Shown: positions 1 to 12,592, numbered from the stretch's first letter. The stretch: 64,000 bases of DNA from Labia minor (GCA_963082975.1 OY720345.1:59626528-59690527), one strand, 5' to 3'. Notes: a model not told the origin generated them from the letters alone. Numbers and translations: made by a program.

Positions 1-122
1 TCATATCTGTTTTTTATTACATTAATAGATATATTAAAATTATTTGAAATTGTTTCTGTAGCTGGAAATTAATTTTTCAAACCGTCGGTCGGTTCGGACC
101 TGGCCACAGGTCAACTTATTCT
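1..122 (+). mobile_element. HINE-A copy A1, 3' end (cut by window edge)
   Basis: This is the 3' terminal part of the HINE-A family, read in the orientation that puts the hairpin at the 3' end. It carries the inner inverted repeat CGTCGGTCGGT, then the hairpin GACCTG-GCCA-CAGGTC, then the end AACTTATT. The same segment recurs at about 9.95, 12.4, 13.0, 17.0, 22.0 and 31.3 kb. Confidence 0.85.
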
Positions 123-1532
123 ATATGAGCAGATCTATAATTATTAAAACGTTACCAAAAACTATAACTATAACTTATAATAATACTTATTAGAGGATAT
201 TTAAAAAGGAACAAAAGAAAGTTAATATAATATTATTATATATTAGAGTTTTAGAATAAATATCTTAATATTTTTTTATTTTATATTTTTCCTTAAAATT
301 ATAATCAATTTTATTTAAAAATAATAATTATTTTTATATTATAATTATTGTTGGTTTAAACTTGCTTTTAAAAAAATCGATTATCTAGTAAATTTCATGT
401 TTTTTTTAGAGTTATAATAATTCATCACTGATTATAAATTTTTATATTATATAAAAATTATTTTTGTAATTATTCCATGTTCAATGGAGAAAGTAACTCC
501 TTAATAATTCTCTTATATTTAAAAGATTTCATAATTTTACTCGGATAACGATTGTTGTTTGCTTTTAAGTAATTCATCACCTGTTGATCAGTGAAATTCC
601 ATTAATATTTGAGCTAACATTGATTTGCAAATCTCGAGAGTATAATCTATAGATATATATGGAAAAATTCCATTTTCAAATTAAATTTTATCAATCAATT
701 CAATTGCAATAGCTATTGCTGTTGTGCCTACCATTGATCAATAACAAAAATCTCGATAGGATATTTTATGATTTGGAAAAGCTAATCCCGTGTTTAAATT
801 AACATTTATTAATATATATTTTGATTTTGCCTCCATATATGCAAACAATATTTAACCTAAAACATTTTAAAGTTAATTAATTGTTGTTGTTTTTTTCAAA
901 ATTTATTTGTTTTTTCATATTTGTTGTGGATATTTATTTCAATAATAATAAGAAAAATAATAAATATAACTGTTTTTTAGTTTATTTTATTTTACGAAAA
1001 TAATAGCTATTTTAGATTTTATATACAATTGAATTCGTAACGTAATGGCATAATTCATTTTTCTTGGTGTTGTTCTTGATAACTAAGCAGATTCGATTAG
1101 AAATTTAAATCGGCTAGATATATTAATATATCTCAAAGTAAAGTACTCAACAGTCAATAAGTTATTATAAGAGTGATTTTCAAATAAAATAATGAAATTT
1201 TTATGGAGTGACCTCTGGTTTTACGATGCTTTGTTAGTACAAACAACCTACTGGTAGTATGGCGATAAACCGCAGAATGCTGATTCAAACTGATTTAAGA
1301 TTTGATAACCCATTTAAGAAAAATAACCGCGACGATAAAATACTTCTACTTGAATTGATGCATTCAAATAAGCCATCTTACAAGTAGCGATGGCCTCGAG
1401 GCGGCTGGCTGGCCTTGGTATCTATTATCAGGTGCCACCATCCTTACTGTAACCTAACAACCCTCTCCCCTCTCTTCATCTGTATCAATTAATGTCTCTT
1501 TTTGAAAAAAATAGAATTATATTCTACAATTC

Positions 1533-1580
<48 letters not shown>

Positions 1581-1662
1581 AGGATATTTTAAAATTATTT
1601 TTTTACCTCAATTTCTATTTAATTAATTTCAAATTAATTACTTAATTTAATTAAAATAATGA
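123..1662. other. AT-rich non-coding stretch
   Basis: No gene or recognised repeat is visible. A less AT-biased patch at 1200-1490 has neither a long open frame nor matched splice sites. A (TA)n microsatellite lies at about 1538-1578, just before the foldback element. Confidence 0.6.
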
Positions 1663-1663
1663 T

Positions 1664-2192
1664 AATTATTCAGCTAAACTCATTTTCGTGGATTTGTATA
1701 ATACTTTACCAGTGGGTTCCTTTTGTAATTTCAAATAAATTTTCTTATGAAATTTTTCCCGGCATCTCAAAGTTTTTGACATAAAAATTATTAAAATTTG
1801 CATATAATTACATTGATATTCTATTTAGTATGATTTATCCGATTGGCTACCAGATGGCGCACTAATTTTCGGTTTTTATAAGTTTGGTTTGGATTTATGA
1901 AAATTAAAAAAATTAATTAAATATATCCAAACCGAACTTATAAAAACCGAAAATTAGTGAATAAGTCAATAATTAGTGAATTAGCCAATAAAACATTATT
2001 TTCTTAATGGCACACTTCGACGTTCCTAACTAATCTGTCAAACTTAAAAAATCTTTATTTTAATAATTTTTATCTCGAAAACTATAAGATGCCGGGAAAA
2101 ATTTCATAAGAAAAGTTTATTTGAATTACAAAAGGAACGCACTTGTAAAGCATTATCCAAATCCACGAAAATAAGTTTACCTGAATAATTAC
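1664..2192. mobile_element. Foldback (long inverted repeat) element, family F copy 1
   Basis: The outer arms at 1664-1800 and 2049-2192 are clear reverse complements of each other (shared words include ttttcgtggatttg and gaaatttttcccggcatct). An inner inverted repeat at about 1865-1965 pairs over some 34 bp with a single mismatch. The sequence between them holds a CCAGATGGCGC word at 1850-1860. (TA)n tracts lie just outside both ends. No ORF is present, so this is a non-autonomous foldback element. A truncated second copy lies at 9.7 kb. Confidence 0.8.
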
Positions 2193-2255
2193 CGATTTAT
2201 ATATATTTTATTATATTAAAAAATAGTAATAATTATTAAACCATTAGATTATATA

Positions 2256-2294
<39 letters not shown>

Positions 2295-3139
2295 AGATAT
2301 AAAATAAACTTGAAAGAACTTAAATAATAATACATACATAACGGTTTATGGGATCGATAGTAGATACAATAATTTATTCGGAAATTCTTAACTGTAGATT
2401 ATAAATTCGTCTCAGAATATTCTATATAAACATCAGGATAAAATTTATTTCTACATCAATAAAATTTACATAAACAGGCAATATTATTTTTAATAAAATA
2501 AAATTCATCAGACTAAAATGTAAACAAATAATCGCAAAACAAGAGAATTTGAAACCAAGTGCTCCCACTTGGAGGAGGGGGAAGGATGATTTTTGTGTTA
2601 TTATTAATTTTAAAAATTGTGGAAGGAGATGGACTATAATTAAGGCAAAATTCCAAATACAAATTATTTTAGTTATTTATAATATAAAAATAGTTTCATC
2701 ATGTTAATTGATTTCTGAGTAATTATAATATAATTATCCAAAATGTCAAAGTCAAAAAAAACCTTACAAATATAAGCTAAATATATAATTATTTTAAAAA
2801 AACATAATAATTACCTATCTAATTTGATAAAATTGTTGCTATTTCCGGTACATAAATCTCGAATGTTTTTAAATTTACCTGACTTAATATAATTAGAATA
2901 ATTAATTTATTTTGATTTATATACTATAACATTTTTTTAAATTATTTTAAATCATTTGAGCTATTTTGACAATTTGTTTATTGTTATTGGCATATAATTA
3001 TTAATTCATGAACAGTACCGGATTCGATTCCTCGAATTCAAATGCGGTGGGCGAAACTGTCTTTTTTTTAAAAAATTAAAAATCTTGTAATAATAAAAAA
3101 CGAAATCCAATTAAACAAAAAAATTCAAGTATTAGATTA
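2193..3139. other. AT-rich non-coding stretch with (TA)n
   Basis: It holds a (TA)n tract near 2258-2290 and otherwise AT-rich sequence with no supported gene. A short tRNA-like word at 3018-3030 is discussed under rejected items. Confidence 0.55.
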
Positions 3140-3732
3140 CACAGTCGACTTAAATATAATAGGAGATTCGGCAATTGCAATTTTAAGAGAAGCGTAGAAA
3201 ATTAATCAAAGCAGGAAAAGAGGCAGGGCTAGAAATTAATAGTGCTAAGACAAAGTATTTAGTAACAGAGAGGAATAGTATCAACACACAAAATCTTAAC
3301 ATACAAAATGTAGAATTCGAAAATGTAGAAAAATTTAAATACTTAGGATCTGTACTCACGAAGGATAATAATATTAGAGAAGAATTTAAAGCGAGGTTGC
3401 AGTCGGGAAACGCCTGTTATCATGGAGCAAAGGGGCTTATCGCGTTATTATTATCAAAGGGGATAAAAATTAAAATATATAAAACAATTATTTTGCCGGT
3501 TGTATTATATGGGTGTGAGGCATGGTCTATGACTTTAGGAGACGAGAATAGGATTCTGCGAAGAATTTATGGGCCAAAGAGAGATGAGGTCTGGGAATGG
3601 CGGAGATTGCATAACGAGGAATTGCATGACCCCTATGCATCTCTAGATATAGTTAGAATTATAAAATCGAGAAGGCTGCGATGTGCAGGGCACGTGGATA
3701 GAATGGGAGAGGAAAGAATGGCGAAAAAATAT
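3140..3732 (+). pseudogene. RTE-type LINE reverse transcriptase fragment (C-terminal part)
   Basis: This is a remnant of a non-LTR retrotransposon endonuclease/reverse transcriptase of the kind annotated in insects as RTE. The catalytic YADD box survives only as YTVD, just before LNIIGDS at about 3140-3165. A one-base frame change follows near 3186-3200. An open frame then reads KAGKEAGLEINSAKTKYLV, FKYLGSVLT, ILPVVLYGCEAWSM and RRLRCAGHVDRMGEERMAKK, the usual order for the RT thumb and C-terminal region. The fragment runs into a (TA)n tract near 3728 and loses the GRPRKRWED-type tail kept in the 20.8-kb copy. The 5' part (endonuclease and RT palm) is missing and the open part begins without its own ATG. 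It is clearly dead. Family assignment is good; exact clade is inferred. Confidence 0.85.
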
Positions 3733-4604
3733 ATATATATATATAAACATGTAATTTACACCAAAAAAGGTAAAGAAACAAATACAAAAAATGTCTCAAA
3801 AATTCTTAATAAATAAATATATATAATATACATATAATATTTAATTAGAACAATTTGATGGATTTTTGAAAAGATAAAGTTCAATTTTACTATAACAATA
3901 CACTTATTAAAATATTTTTATTATAAAAAAATATGCAATAAGCATACCAGTGAAATAATTTCAAGAAAAATACAGAAAATATCTCTAAGAACTTATAATT
4001 TCAAATTCCCTTATTACCTAAAGTAAGAGAAAAAAATATCATTAAAATATCTATCCAATCTAAAATAATAATAGGACTATAACTCTAATTTATCAAATGT
4101 AATTCGCTCAAAAAAGATAATGGATCTCTTGCGAAGCTATTACAATAGATGACTAGCTTAAAATATTTTTTTTTTAATTTGACTTATAACTTTTTCATTT
4201 TATATAATTGTAACTTGAAATGGATTATTCTTCAATAAAAATGCAAATAAATATTTTTATTGAAAATACTTTATTCGAAATTAATAATAATAAACCTGAA
4301 CATAAAAAAAAAACTTATTTTTTTCAAGACAACACTTTATAAGATAATAATTATTTTTGACAAAGCGAGAGGGAGAGGGAAATCTGGCGTAAAATTTTAA
4401 TTAAATTTCATTTAAACAAGCATGGAAAAAAAAAAACCGTCATATGCCATTTATTTTAATTTTATGATAAAATTAAATTGCCCATCAGCCTAGATGAAAG
4501 TAAATGAACAATAAAACAAATGTCAAGTGACCACTCACAGGAATCTATTCAATAAAAATTTCAAAACGTATCGTTTGGAAATGAATGCGGCATTCGAATG
4601 AGGT
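3733..4604. other. AT-rich non-coding stretch
   Basis: I see only AT-rich sequence, poly-A and poly-T runs, and no repeat family shared with the rest of the window. Confidence 0.5.
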
Positions 4605-4870
4605 TCATTTCCATGGCGGTTGACAAATTACGTGGCATTGCAGCCAGGAAATATTCAAATAGTAGAGGGACTGGGGCAAAAGAAAGTTGGGATAATCGTG
4701 GCAATTTATCTCCCCGGGCAACAAGGCAACCCGAAGTCGGCTCTTGTCACAGACATTTTGAGCATTCCATTTAATAAGATAATTGAACTTAATCGGCAAA
4801 GAAGTGTACCTACTCACAATATAGATACTCAAGAAGATTGCTAAGGATTGCATCTCACTCTTCCGTGATT
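4605..4870. other. Low-repeat block of higher GC, open on both strands
   Basis: This block is noticeably less AT-rich than its surroundings. It is open for about 75-80 codons on each strand, but neither translation shows a recognisable domain and no convincing splice-site pair bounds it. It is single copy in the window. A conserved regulatory sequence or an unrecognised exon are both possible. Confidence 0.3.
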
Positions 4871-5246
4871 GTTAAGGGAAATTGGATGATAATTAAGGAA
4901 AAAAAAAGAAATAAAGAAGAAAAAGAAGAAAAGGTATTTTAACAAAAACAATTTGAATAATAAATGTACAAATAATAATTGAAATAAAAGTTTAATAATT
5001 TAGTAAATATTAAGAAAAATGAAAAATAAATAAATAAATAAATAAATAGTTTTTTTTTTAACAATTTAACAAAAACCCACTTGAATCGTTAATTTGTTGT
5101 GATTTGCATACTATTTGATATTTATTGGCACCAGGTGATTGATTAATTACTTTAATAAAGAAAAAAAACAATTAAAATTAATTTTCCTTAAGAGGAGATC
5201 ATTGACAGATCAATTTTTGAACTCATCCTAGTAAATTTGTGAATTA
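4871..5246. other. AT-rich spacer
   Basis: A-rich and (AAAT)n sequence (aaataaataaataaataaat near 5027-5045) with no gene. Confidence 0.5.
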
Positions 5247-5840
5247 AAAAAAAAATATGGAGTGTCTCCACTCGACTATCTCGCAAATTTGAATTGGATT
5301 AATTATAACATATATTTTATTTAAATTAAATTATAAATTTTAAAATTAATAAATAATATTTATTAAAGCGCGTGTTTAGCTCTTTGTTGATAGCATCAAG
5401 TCACATGCTGGCGCGTGATTTGCAGTCGTGTTGTAAAAAATTAATTCCGGTACTTTCAGCGATTCAATTAAGCTGAAATTCTATATATTTCAGTTTTATA
5501 CAATTTGTAATCATGTGAAAAACTATCAAACATATATCTTTAGTTTTACGGTCACTTTAGAGGAAAAAGAATCAAAACGTGGTAGATAATGACCCCCTTC
5601 CGGATTTTTCAAAAGTTGTTAGAAATCTACAAATTTTGAATAATGCCCGTGTGCCAAATTCCATTATTCTAACCCAAACCGTTTTTGCGTAATCTTGTCT
5701 ACATACACACTTACACACAGACATTTTTCTCAACCTTAGTGAAAATGATTTAGGGACCTTCAAAACGTACAAAAACATCAAAATCTCGATATCGAAAATT
5801 TTCTTGATCGCAATACTATCTCTGGCGAGTTAGTAAAAAA
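5247..5840 (-). mobile_element. HINE-B copy B1 (Helentron-associated-like)
   Basis: Nearly full-length copy. On the plus strand it starts with the terminal hairpin GAGTG-TCTC-CACTC (5260-5273), followed by the inner inverted repeat ACTATCTCGC (5275-5284). It then has a GCGCGTG-rich segment, a short CA-rich tract near 5700, and ends near the degraded partner repeat (gcgagttagt). It has no coding capacity. Orientation is given so that the hairpin is 3'. Confidence 0.8.
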
Positions 5841-7047
5841 TTTAAGAATTTCAAGAAATAAGCGGTAATGAAAAATTTTAACAAATTTTAATGAAAATTT
5901 TTAATCAATATTTTTAAAAAAGACAAATTTTGTTTTTTTTTATTTAACAAATTTAAAATGCCTAAAATGATAATAATCTACAAACCATATAATAACTATT
6001 GATATCATTTAAATTTTATATTTATGACTAGATAAGTGAATTTTTATTATTAGTATTATCAATTATTCTTGAAATTAGAGATCTTTCTTTCTACATTTCC
6101 ATTTATTTTAATTCTTAACATCATTGAAGTCCATCTACACAGCTAAAAAAATCAAATATATACATCACGTTCAAAAGTCATTTCATAATTTTTTCAAATC
6201 AATTTCAAATTCATTCCCTTGAGATATTGAGCATATTTTATTTAGTATAACTTGAAAAAAAGGCAGTTCTCACATTTCATTTTATGTCTTTAGGAATTTT
6301 AAATAGTAACCGCTTTTTCACGTGTAGTAGTAAATATATCTCAGAGGGAAAATATCATTTAAGCTTTTTGAAGGATATGTCCTCGTAGAAGTTATATATA
6401 CATATATATAGTAGGGGTAACGATAAAAAAAGAAAGTCTTTGGATTTATAAAATATTAATTTTTGTTTTTAAAGAACATCATGCTAATTTTTAATAATAT
6501 ACTCACGTTTTTATTAAAATATAAAATTCTTCAAAGAAATAAAAAAATTATTCACAGAGTAGTTCATATTTTTTTTCTTTGTTGAAAGATTAAAGATTAT
6601 TCAAAACAAATAAATAAATTTTTTGATAATTCTAATTTTTTAGTTATAATATTAGAAAGAGATACACCAACCACAAGCACTAATTAAAACTACCTTCCAT
6701 TAGTATACATAATTAGCTGAACAGAACAATTATTTAAATTTTTATTAAAAAAAAGATTAGTATTTATAACATTAATAACATTAAGCAATCAGTATGAAAC
6801 ATTTTTTTTCTTTTGAAAATTGTCATTTATTTTGGTTTAATATGATTATTTGTGAAATGTCAAAGTAAATTTGTTCCTCAAAATACTATGCTGGTGCAAA
6901 CTTACTGTTTTAAGTCATGTGATAAGTTTTTAATAAACCATATCTAATTATTTAAAAATTATTAAACTTTTTCGATTAAAATAAAACTTCGGGAATATAA
7001 TGTTATTTAACAAATTAATTCAGTTGTAAATTAACTAAATAAAACAA
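5841..7047. other. AT-rich non-coding stretch
   Basis: No gene, no known repeat and no splice-bounded open frame seen. Confidence 0.5.
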
Positions 7048-7136
7048 ATACCTCTGACTTTTGGACATCTTTTGAAAGGACAACTCCTAACAAGTTGGTT
7101 CCCGACTTAAGCGGGATAGAGGTGTTACATGATCAG
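7048..7136 (-). repeat. tRNA-derived SINE, 3' tail fragment
   Basis: It matches the 3' end of the SINE copies at 47, 53.8 and 56 kb: a cctctgacttt end, the aagttggtt / cttaacaagt-like segment, and a gatcagta block in the same order. The tRNA-like head is absent and the copy is diverged. Confidence 0.55.
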
Positions 7137-7171
7137 TAAAATTAAAAGTAACCAAATTTTAAAATTTAAAA

Positions 7172-7461
7172 CATAGGTTCCCAAACTTTTTTGTGTCGTA
7201 GACCCCTTGTCATGTTTTTCGGTTTCGGGTAGATCTTACCTGACATTGATTTTTTGTAAATTTCTAAAAAAACCTTTTTTTTAGGGCCATATTGAATTAT
7301 AAGATATTGTATGTAAGTAAATAGGTACTATCAGTGTATGTTGAGATCCACTGTCGTGGACTTCTATTTTCACCCCCAAATTTTTTTTTTCGCTTACGTA
7401 GACCCCTTGCAGGTTGCCATAGACCCCTGGGGGTCTAAATAGACCACTTTGGGAATCACTG
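7172..7461. mobile_element. hAT MITE with imperfect 8-bp TSD
   Basis: The inverted ends are cataggttcccaaact and, on the other strand, cagtgattcccaaagt, with subterminal gacccc...ggggtc blocks. The same style of end (ttcttaaact with ggacccctgggggtcc) is found in the intact hAT element at 27-30 kb. The flanks are atttaaaa (7164-7171) and attaaaaa (7462-7469), an 8-bp duplication with one mismatch. There is no ORF, so it depends on a transposase in trans. Confidence 0.75.
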
Positions 7462-7469
7462 ATTAAAAA

Positions 7470-7793
7470 GGATTAAATGTAATATTTTTATATCTGTAGA
7501 ATTTTTTTCAATAAAAATTTCAGGGTTAATTTTTTTTAATGTTAACAATATTCGAAATAAAACGATTGTGCTCATTAATTGGAGAGTCTACAAAATAAAA
7601 TATTTATAAAATATTATTTCTAATAATTAATAATAAATTCTTAGGAGGTTGTTAACATCGTAAATCACATTGAAAAAATAAATAGATCCTTAGGACCTGA
7701 AAACTCTATTATTACTCTCTGTTTCTCTTTATCTTTTTTGCAAAGTTCCTCCTCATCTTCCTACCTGAATAATAATTTGCCTGTAGCGTTTTA
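7470..7793. other. AT-rich spacer
   Basis: Nothing beyond AT-rich sequence; a pyrimidine-rich patch lies at 7710-7770. Confidence 0.45.
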
Positions 7794-8290
7794 TTAAATA
7801 TGTAAACATCGCTGGCAAATGGACTTTAACCCACAAGATCGACCACCGAGCATGCAAGTGAACTCAGTGAGAACAAAGGGGATTGCGACGACGACAACAT
7901 TCAGAGCTGGAAACGATACCGGTGTCTCCTCGATCCTTTTCTCAGAAGAAAAACAGGTAGATTTCAAAGGCAAAAAAAGCCGCCAAGGAACTTCTCCAGC
8001 TACGCGGAAGGACATCTACTTACTTACTTTCTTACTTGACTTTTGTTTTATTCCGCGGAATTGAAAAATGAAAAGAAAAAAAAAATATAAAGAAAAGAAA
8101 AATAAAATAATGAGAATACTCTTCTCGTCAAGTGGCTGGTATTAAGGTGGATTCCAGCTGACAGGCGCACACGCGCGTGACCAACAAGAATTGCGACTGC
8201 AAAGCCGATACGAGTTTAGTGCACTCAATGACCCATCAAAAGCCATCGAATAACTAATTTGCTTTGGAACGATGCACAGATCAAAAAGAA
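7794..8290. other. Low-repeat block of higher GC
   Basis: Single-copy sequence with balanced composition, including a GC-rich patch with cgcacacgcgcgtgacc near 8166-8182. Open frames of 70-80 codons exist on both strands but have no recognisable domain. The best reading is conserved non-coding or UTR-like sequence, which is only an inference from composition. Confidence 0.3.
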
Positions 8291-9679
8291 GACTAATGAA
8301 AATTAATATGCATTGAGAGGCTTGGGAAACAAAAAAAAAATCGAGCCTATAACACTCGTGACTCTATGAATTTGGATAAAACAGAAATGGATTTTAAAAA
8401 AGGTTACAATTGGAAACAAAACACCACAATCTGAGCGGATTTTAATTCTTCGCATTGCTTTTAAAATTTTTTGACTCGAATGAAAAAATAAAAAAAAAAA
8501 AAAAAATGTACATTAGCAAATGAAAGAGAAAAATGATATATTAGTATAGGATTTAAATATTTTACTATTTTAAAAAGAAGCTGTGAAAGAGAAAACTTTT
8601 TATCCATGATTATCATTTGAATTGCAAATTTCTTATCTTTTGTATTAAAAATAAATACTTTCTCTTATTGTATTCTTGGCATAAATTATTTCAAAAAATA
8701 TTTCATATTGTATTATATAAAATAAGACTAAGTGCACACTCGGAGTATTCCCTGAAGCGGATTTTAAATATTTAATTAGAAAAAAAAAATATTAAATTAT
8801 ATATAGTATTTGCTATTGTATTTTATTCTTTTTATTAAACGTTATTTTATAAAGTATTAAACAAAACAAAAAAACAAAAAAACAAAAATTAACTTACTTA
8901 ATGAATAATCTTAAAGGTAAAATGGAGAGAACTTATTTGTTCTTTTATTATATTATATTATATGCATATTTATTAAGTATTCTATTCTTTTAGTGTTTAA
9001 TTTTAGTTTTGCATAATAAAATAAAATCTAGTATAATATTTCAACAAGTATACCTAAGCTTATATCGATTAACTTCATTATTTGTTCTTGTTAAAAGCAA
9101 CATAAGTCCCCCCACTTCACCTAACCCACCCTTCACCCGTGCCATTCTATCCTAACCGAAAATTTAAATTAATTATATCTCTAATTATATTTCTTTATAT
9201 AAATAAAGAAAAATTAATTTATGTATAATAGAATATAATATCGTAGATTAAAAATTTTAAAAACCAACATGCCTTCAGGTGTACACCCCATTTGATGGCG
9301 GATCGAGATAGAAATTTGATTGGCTAATTTTCCCATTAGCATATTATTTGATAAATGGGATAAGTGTGTAGTATGCTCATTAATTAAATTTAATAGAATA
9401 TTAAACTAATTTATGAAAATTGTTAATTTTATCTTCTAGAAAATATTTTTGAAAATGGTTAATTTTAAATAATGTTGATTAAAGGAAAATTTTAATTTAT
9501 TATATATGTCAGAAATCCCATTAGAGTGATTAAATCATTTAAAATCTTATCAAATAAAGCTCATAACTTTGAAAATTTTAATTATGTATATCAATGGTAG
9601 ATTAAAAAGTTCAATAAGCATTTAATAATAATAGATCAATAATAGTTTTCAATAATAATTTAAGTTAATTGTTCAGTTA
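8291..9679. other. AT-rich non-coding stretch
   Basis: It holds poly-A runs (8325-8345, 8485-8506), an (AACAAAA)-like tract near 8860-8885 and a C-rich patch at 9107-9150. No gene is supported. Confidence 0.5.
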
Positions 9680-9942
9680 AGTAGGTATGTATGATTGATT
9701 TTGATAAAACTTTACCAGTAGATTCCTTTTTTGATTTCAAACAAACTTTCCTTAAAAAGTATGTGGCAGTCCTTTCAAGTTTACGAGATAAAAATTATTA
9801 AAGTTTGCGTATATACTATTTATGAATGAGCAGCCATGTAATAATGTTTTATTGACTAATTCACTAATTTTCGGTTTTTATAAGTTCGGTTTGGATATAG
9901 AAAATAATTAATTAATTTTTTAATCTTTTTATATCCAAAACG
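9680..9942. mobile_element. Foldback family F copy 2, right arm lost
   Basis: It matches the left arm and inner stem of the 1.7-2.2 kb foldback (ctttaccagt, gataaaaattattaaa, cactaattttcggttttt, ataagttcggtttggat). The right inner arm begins (atccaaaacgaacttataaa) and is interrupted by the HINE-A copy starting at about 9943. The rest of the right arm is not found beyond that HINE-A copy. Confidence 0.7.
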
Positions 9943-10324
9943 AACTTATAAAATAAGTTGACCTGTGGCCAGGTCCGAACCGACCGACGGTTTGAAGTAA
10001 ATTAATTTCCAGCTACAGAAACAATTTCAAATAATTTTAATATATCTATTAATGCAATAAAAAACAGATATGGATATAACATAAATATTTTTAATTTTAT
10101 TTTAATTATAATATATAAGTAGTAGCTGGCTGTGACGTCATGAAGGGCTGGGTGAAGTCATATAATTTAAAATTAAGAAAAAACTAATGAATATGATTTT
10201 TCCCGAGGATAAAACCAATACAAAACGCATGATTCGTGGAGATATGTAAAAATCTCCACATGTGAAATTTGGTGTGAAAGCAATACATCCTTTACTAACG
10301 TCGGTCGGTAAAAATTGAATAATA
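9943..10324 (-). mobile_element. HINE-A copy A2, internally deleted
   Basis: It has both ends (aaataagttgacctg at the left, gtcggtcggtaaaaa at the right) but lacks the GACGGACA microsatellite and core. It still contains the ggagat...atctcc hairpin near 10236-10257. It forms the left part of the 10/12.5-kb local duplication. Confidence 0.8.
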
Positions 10325-10660
10325 TTGGGATGATATTATTATTTATGTAAACCGAGACATTTTTATCTCTCGGAGAATTTTTGCGGGGACACTGGGACAG
10401 AATACACATAAGAATAAGCAAAATGATGATATGGGATTTGTAAGTCAGCTAAAGAATAAGAATATTAAAAAAATTTTTAGGAGATCTAATTTTGTTTATT
10501 TATTTAAAATAAGTTGTATCACATGTTTATAATTAACAAAAATTATACATTAAGTTAATTTTTTAAATAAGCTTAACTATATTTTATTTCTTTCCAAATA
10601 TAATTTATCAGTACAATGATAAGAAAAAAATTTGATAATTTATTAATATTAAATTATTCT
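10233..10660 (+). repeat. Local direct duplication, copy 1
   Basis: The end of HINE-A copy A2 plus the following single-copy sequence (attgaataatattggg, then agtcagctaaagaataag through gataatttattaatat) recurs in the same order and orientation at 12520-12829. Copy 1 has about 110 bp extra between the two shared parts. Confidence 0.75.
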
Positions 10661-11130
10661 TGAGTATAGATATATTCGATTACAATATATTTATATTCAT
10701 ATGAAATAATTTCCATAATAAAAAAAAATAAAATATTTTTATATTTGGTAAGTTAAAAAGAGTTATATTTTTACAATATATATGATTTTTTTTTTGATGT
10801 TTGCATATTAATTTTAAATTGAGAAATTATAATAATAATTAATTATTCTACCTATATAGTAAAATATTTAAAATATATCAACGTTTAAATTATGAAATTG
10901 TATATTTCTAAATGAAAATAAAAAGTTAAAGAAAGTAATCGCGATATTCAATTATTTTTTTATTATTAATTAAATTAAAAAAAACAATTGAATATTTAAT
11001 AGGGCCTCCTCCTTTCCCCATAAATTAGCCCTTCCAAGCCTCGCCTAACGAAATTTAGAAAAAGTAATAATAAAGAAAGTTTGCCTTAAAAAAAAAAAGA
11101 TTAAAAAAAATAAGGCGTTTGGTCTGTAGC
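10661..11130. other. AT-rich spacer
   Basis: AT-rich with a short C-rich patch (cctcctcctttcccc near 11006-11020). Nothing coding is seen. Confidence 0.45.
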
Positions 11131-11450
11131 CTCTTTGAATCAGCTGAGAGTGCCTTTGATTTTTTGGATTTCGAAATGAAATCGCGACATTCGGGGCAAC
11201 CTGAAATAAAACCTACCTAGTAAGGGAGTGCATAGCCTTCATCAATATGGATGGAAGGCCCATGTTAATCGAAAAAGCCCTGCGCTCAAAAGGTAACCAA
11301 CAATTTGTTCCTGTTCAGGCTAATCCCATTTCGGAACTGTGCTGAATTACCTTCCCGAATTTCCGTTCATCCAATCCACCTCAAATACACTCTCAGTAAT
11401 ACAAAATGGCACAATTCAGACCTGGAGTGCAATTCATGCAATCCATCCCT
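11131..11450. other. Low-repeat block of higher GC
   Basis: Roughly 320 bp of balanced single-copy sequence lying between the two copies of the local duplication. No long ORF or splice pair is evident. It may be conserved non-coding sequence. Confidence 0.3.
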
Positions 11451-12426
11451 TAAATAATAGCATGGCATTTGTTTTACCAACCCACATTTTATTTATTTAT
11501 TAATTCTAATCTAATCTATGAATTAGTATGATGAGAACATGCATGGATGTAGGGGGCAACCACCTGAAAATTCCTAAAAACTATATATATATATATTTAT
11601 ATATATCAAAAAATAGCCACCCTCCCACTATAACACATCGAAACCTACTAATTCTAAAAATACCTTTGTCTCTTCTGCCTCCTTTATCAATGCTTCTTCT
11701 TGAAAGATGTACTCTGAAATTCCCTAAACTCACTAAATTCTGTCATATAATTTAATATATTTCTCTATTATCTCCTAATGAATATTATCAAAAGCAAAAA
11801 ATCATTGTAATTTAATTCTACTTTCTATATTATATTAAACTTTACTTTAAATATTATATTTACATTTTCTATTTTAAAGTGCGCCATGCTAAATAAATAA
11901 CGATTATTACTTACATTTGGAGAGCTGTATTTAAATCATTTCATCGTCATGAAGGATGGAGAAGATAATCAAGAATTCAAATCAACATTCAGTAGCAGGA
12001 ACGAAGATTGAAACATGAAATAGAAGAAGAAAAATAACTTATTAGTTTATAATCAATCAATTTAAATTGAATTAAAAATAAAATTAATAATAAATACTGA
12101 CCTCGGAGTTAATAAAGGGTTGATATTATTAATGTAAATGGTTCAATTTAAAATTGTTTGCCGAATGTGATTTAGTTTTAATTTCTTAACAAATTACGTT
12201 AAACAATTCTTTTCTAGTATGAATTTCTATTTTAATTCTAAAAAAAAATTAGTAAGTAATACATTAGTTACATATCCAATTAACATTTTATATATCTCAA
12301 CCTTCTTTGGTTCGAGTATATTTTTCAGTTGGAGGAACTATTTCCAAAATAATTTTTTAAATATGCAAATTAATTCATAAATCTAGTCCAGTTTTTTCTA
12401 AATTTTTTCAATTTGGTTCTTAAAAA
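11451..12426. other. AT-rich non-coding stretch
   Basis: It includes a short (TA)n at 11582-11606. A plus-strand ORF at 11528-11755 looks like chance in low-complexity sequence. Nothing else is supported. Confidence 0.45.
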
Positions 12427-12592
12427 AATAAGTTGACCTGTGGCCAGGTCCGAACCGACGATGAAGTAAATTGATTTCCAGCTACAGAAACAATTTCAAA
12501 TAATTTTAATATATCTTAATAATCTCCACACGTGAAATTTGGTGTGAAAACAATACATCCTTTACTAACGTCGGTCGGTAAAAATTGAATAA
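12427..12592 (-). mobile_element. HINE-A copy A3, strongly deleted
   Basis: Left terminus (aataagttgacctg and the hairpin) fused to the right terminus (gtcggtcggtaaaaa) with nearly the whole interior missing. One gaccgacg unit is also lost. Confidence 0.75.

Noticed and set aside
3018-3057. tRNA B-box-like word (ggattcgattcc) followed by a T run
   Set aside because: No A box, acceptor stem or cloverleaf could be found upstream; at most a decayed SINE or tRNA remnant.
4605-4853. Overlapping ORFs of 74 and 82 codons on opposite strands
   Set aside because: No domain, no paired splice sites and no start context. Kept only as a balanced block.
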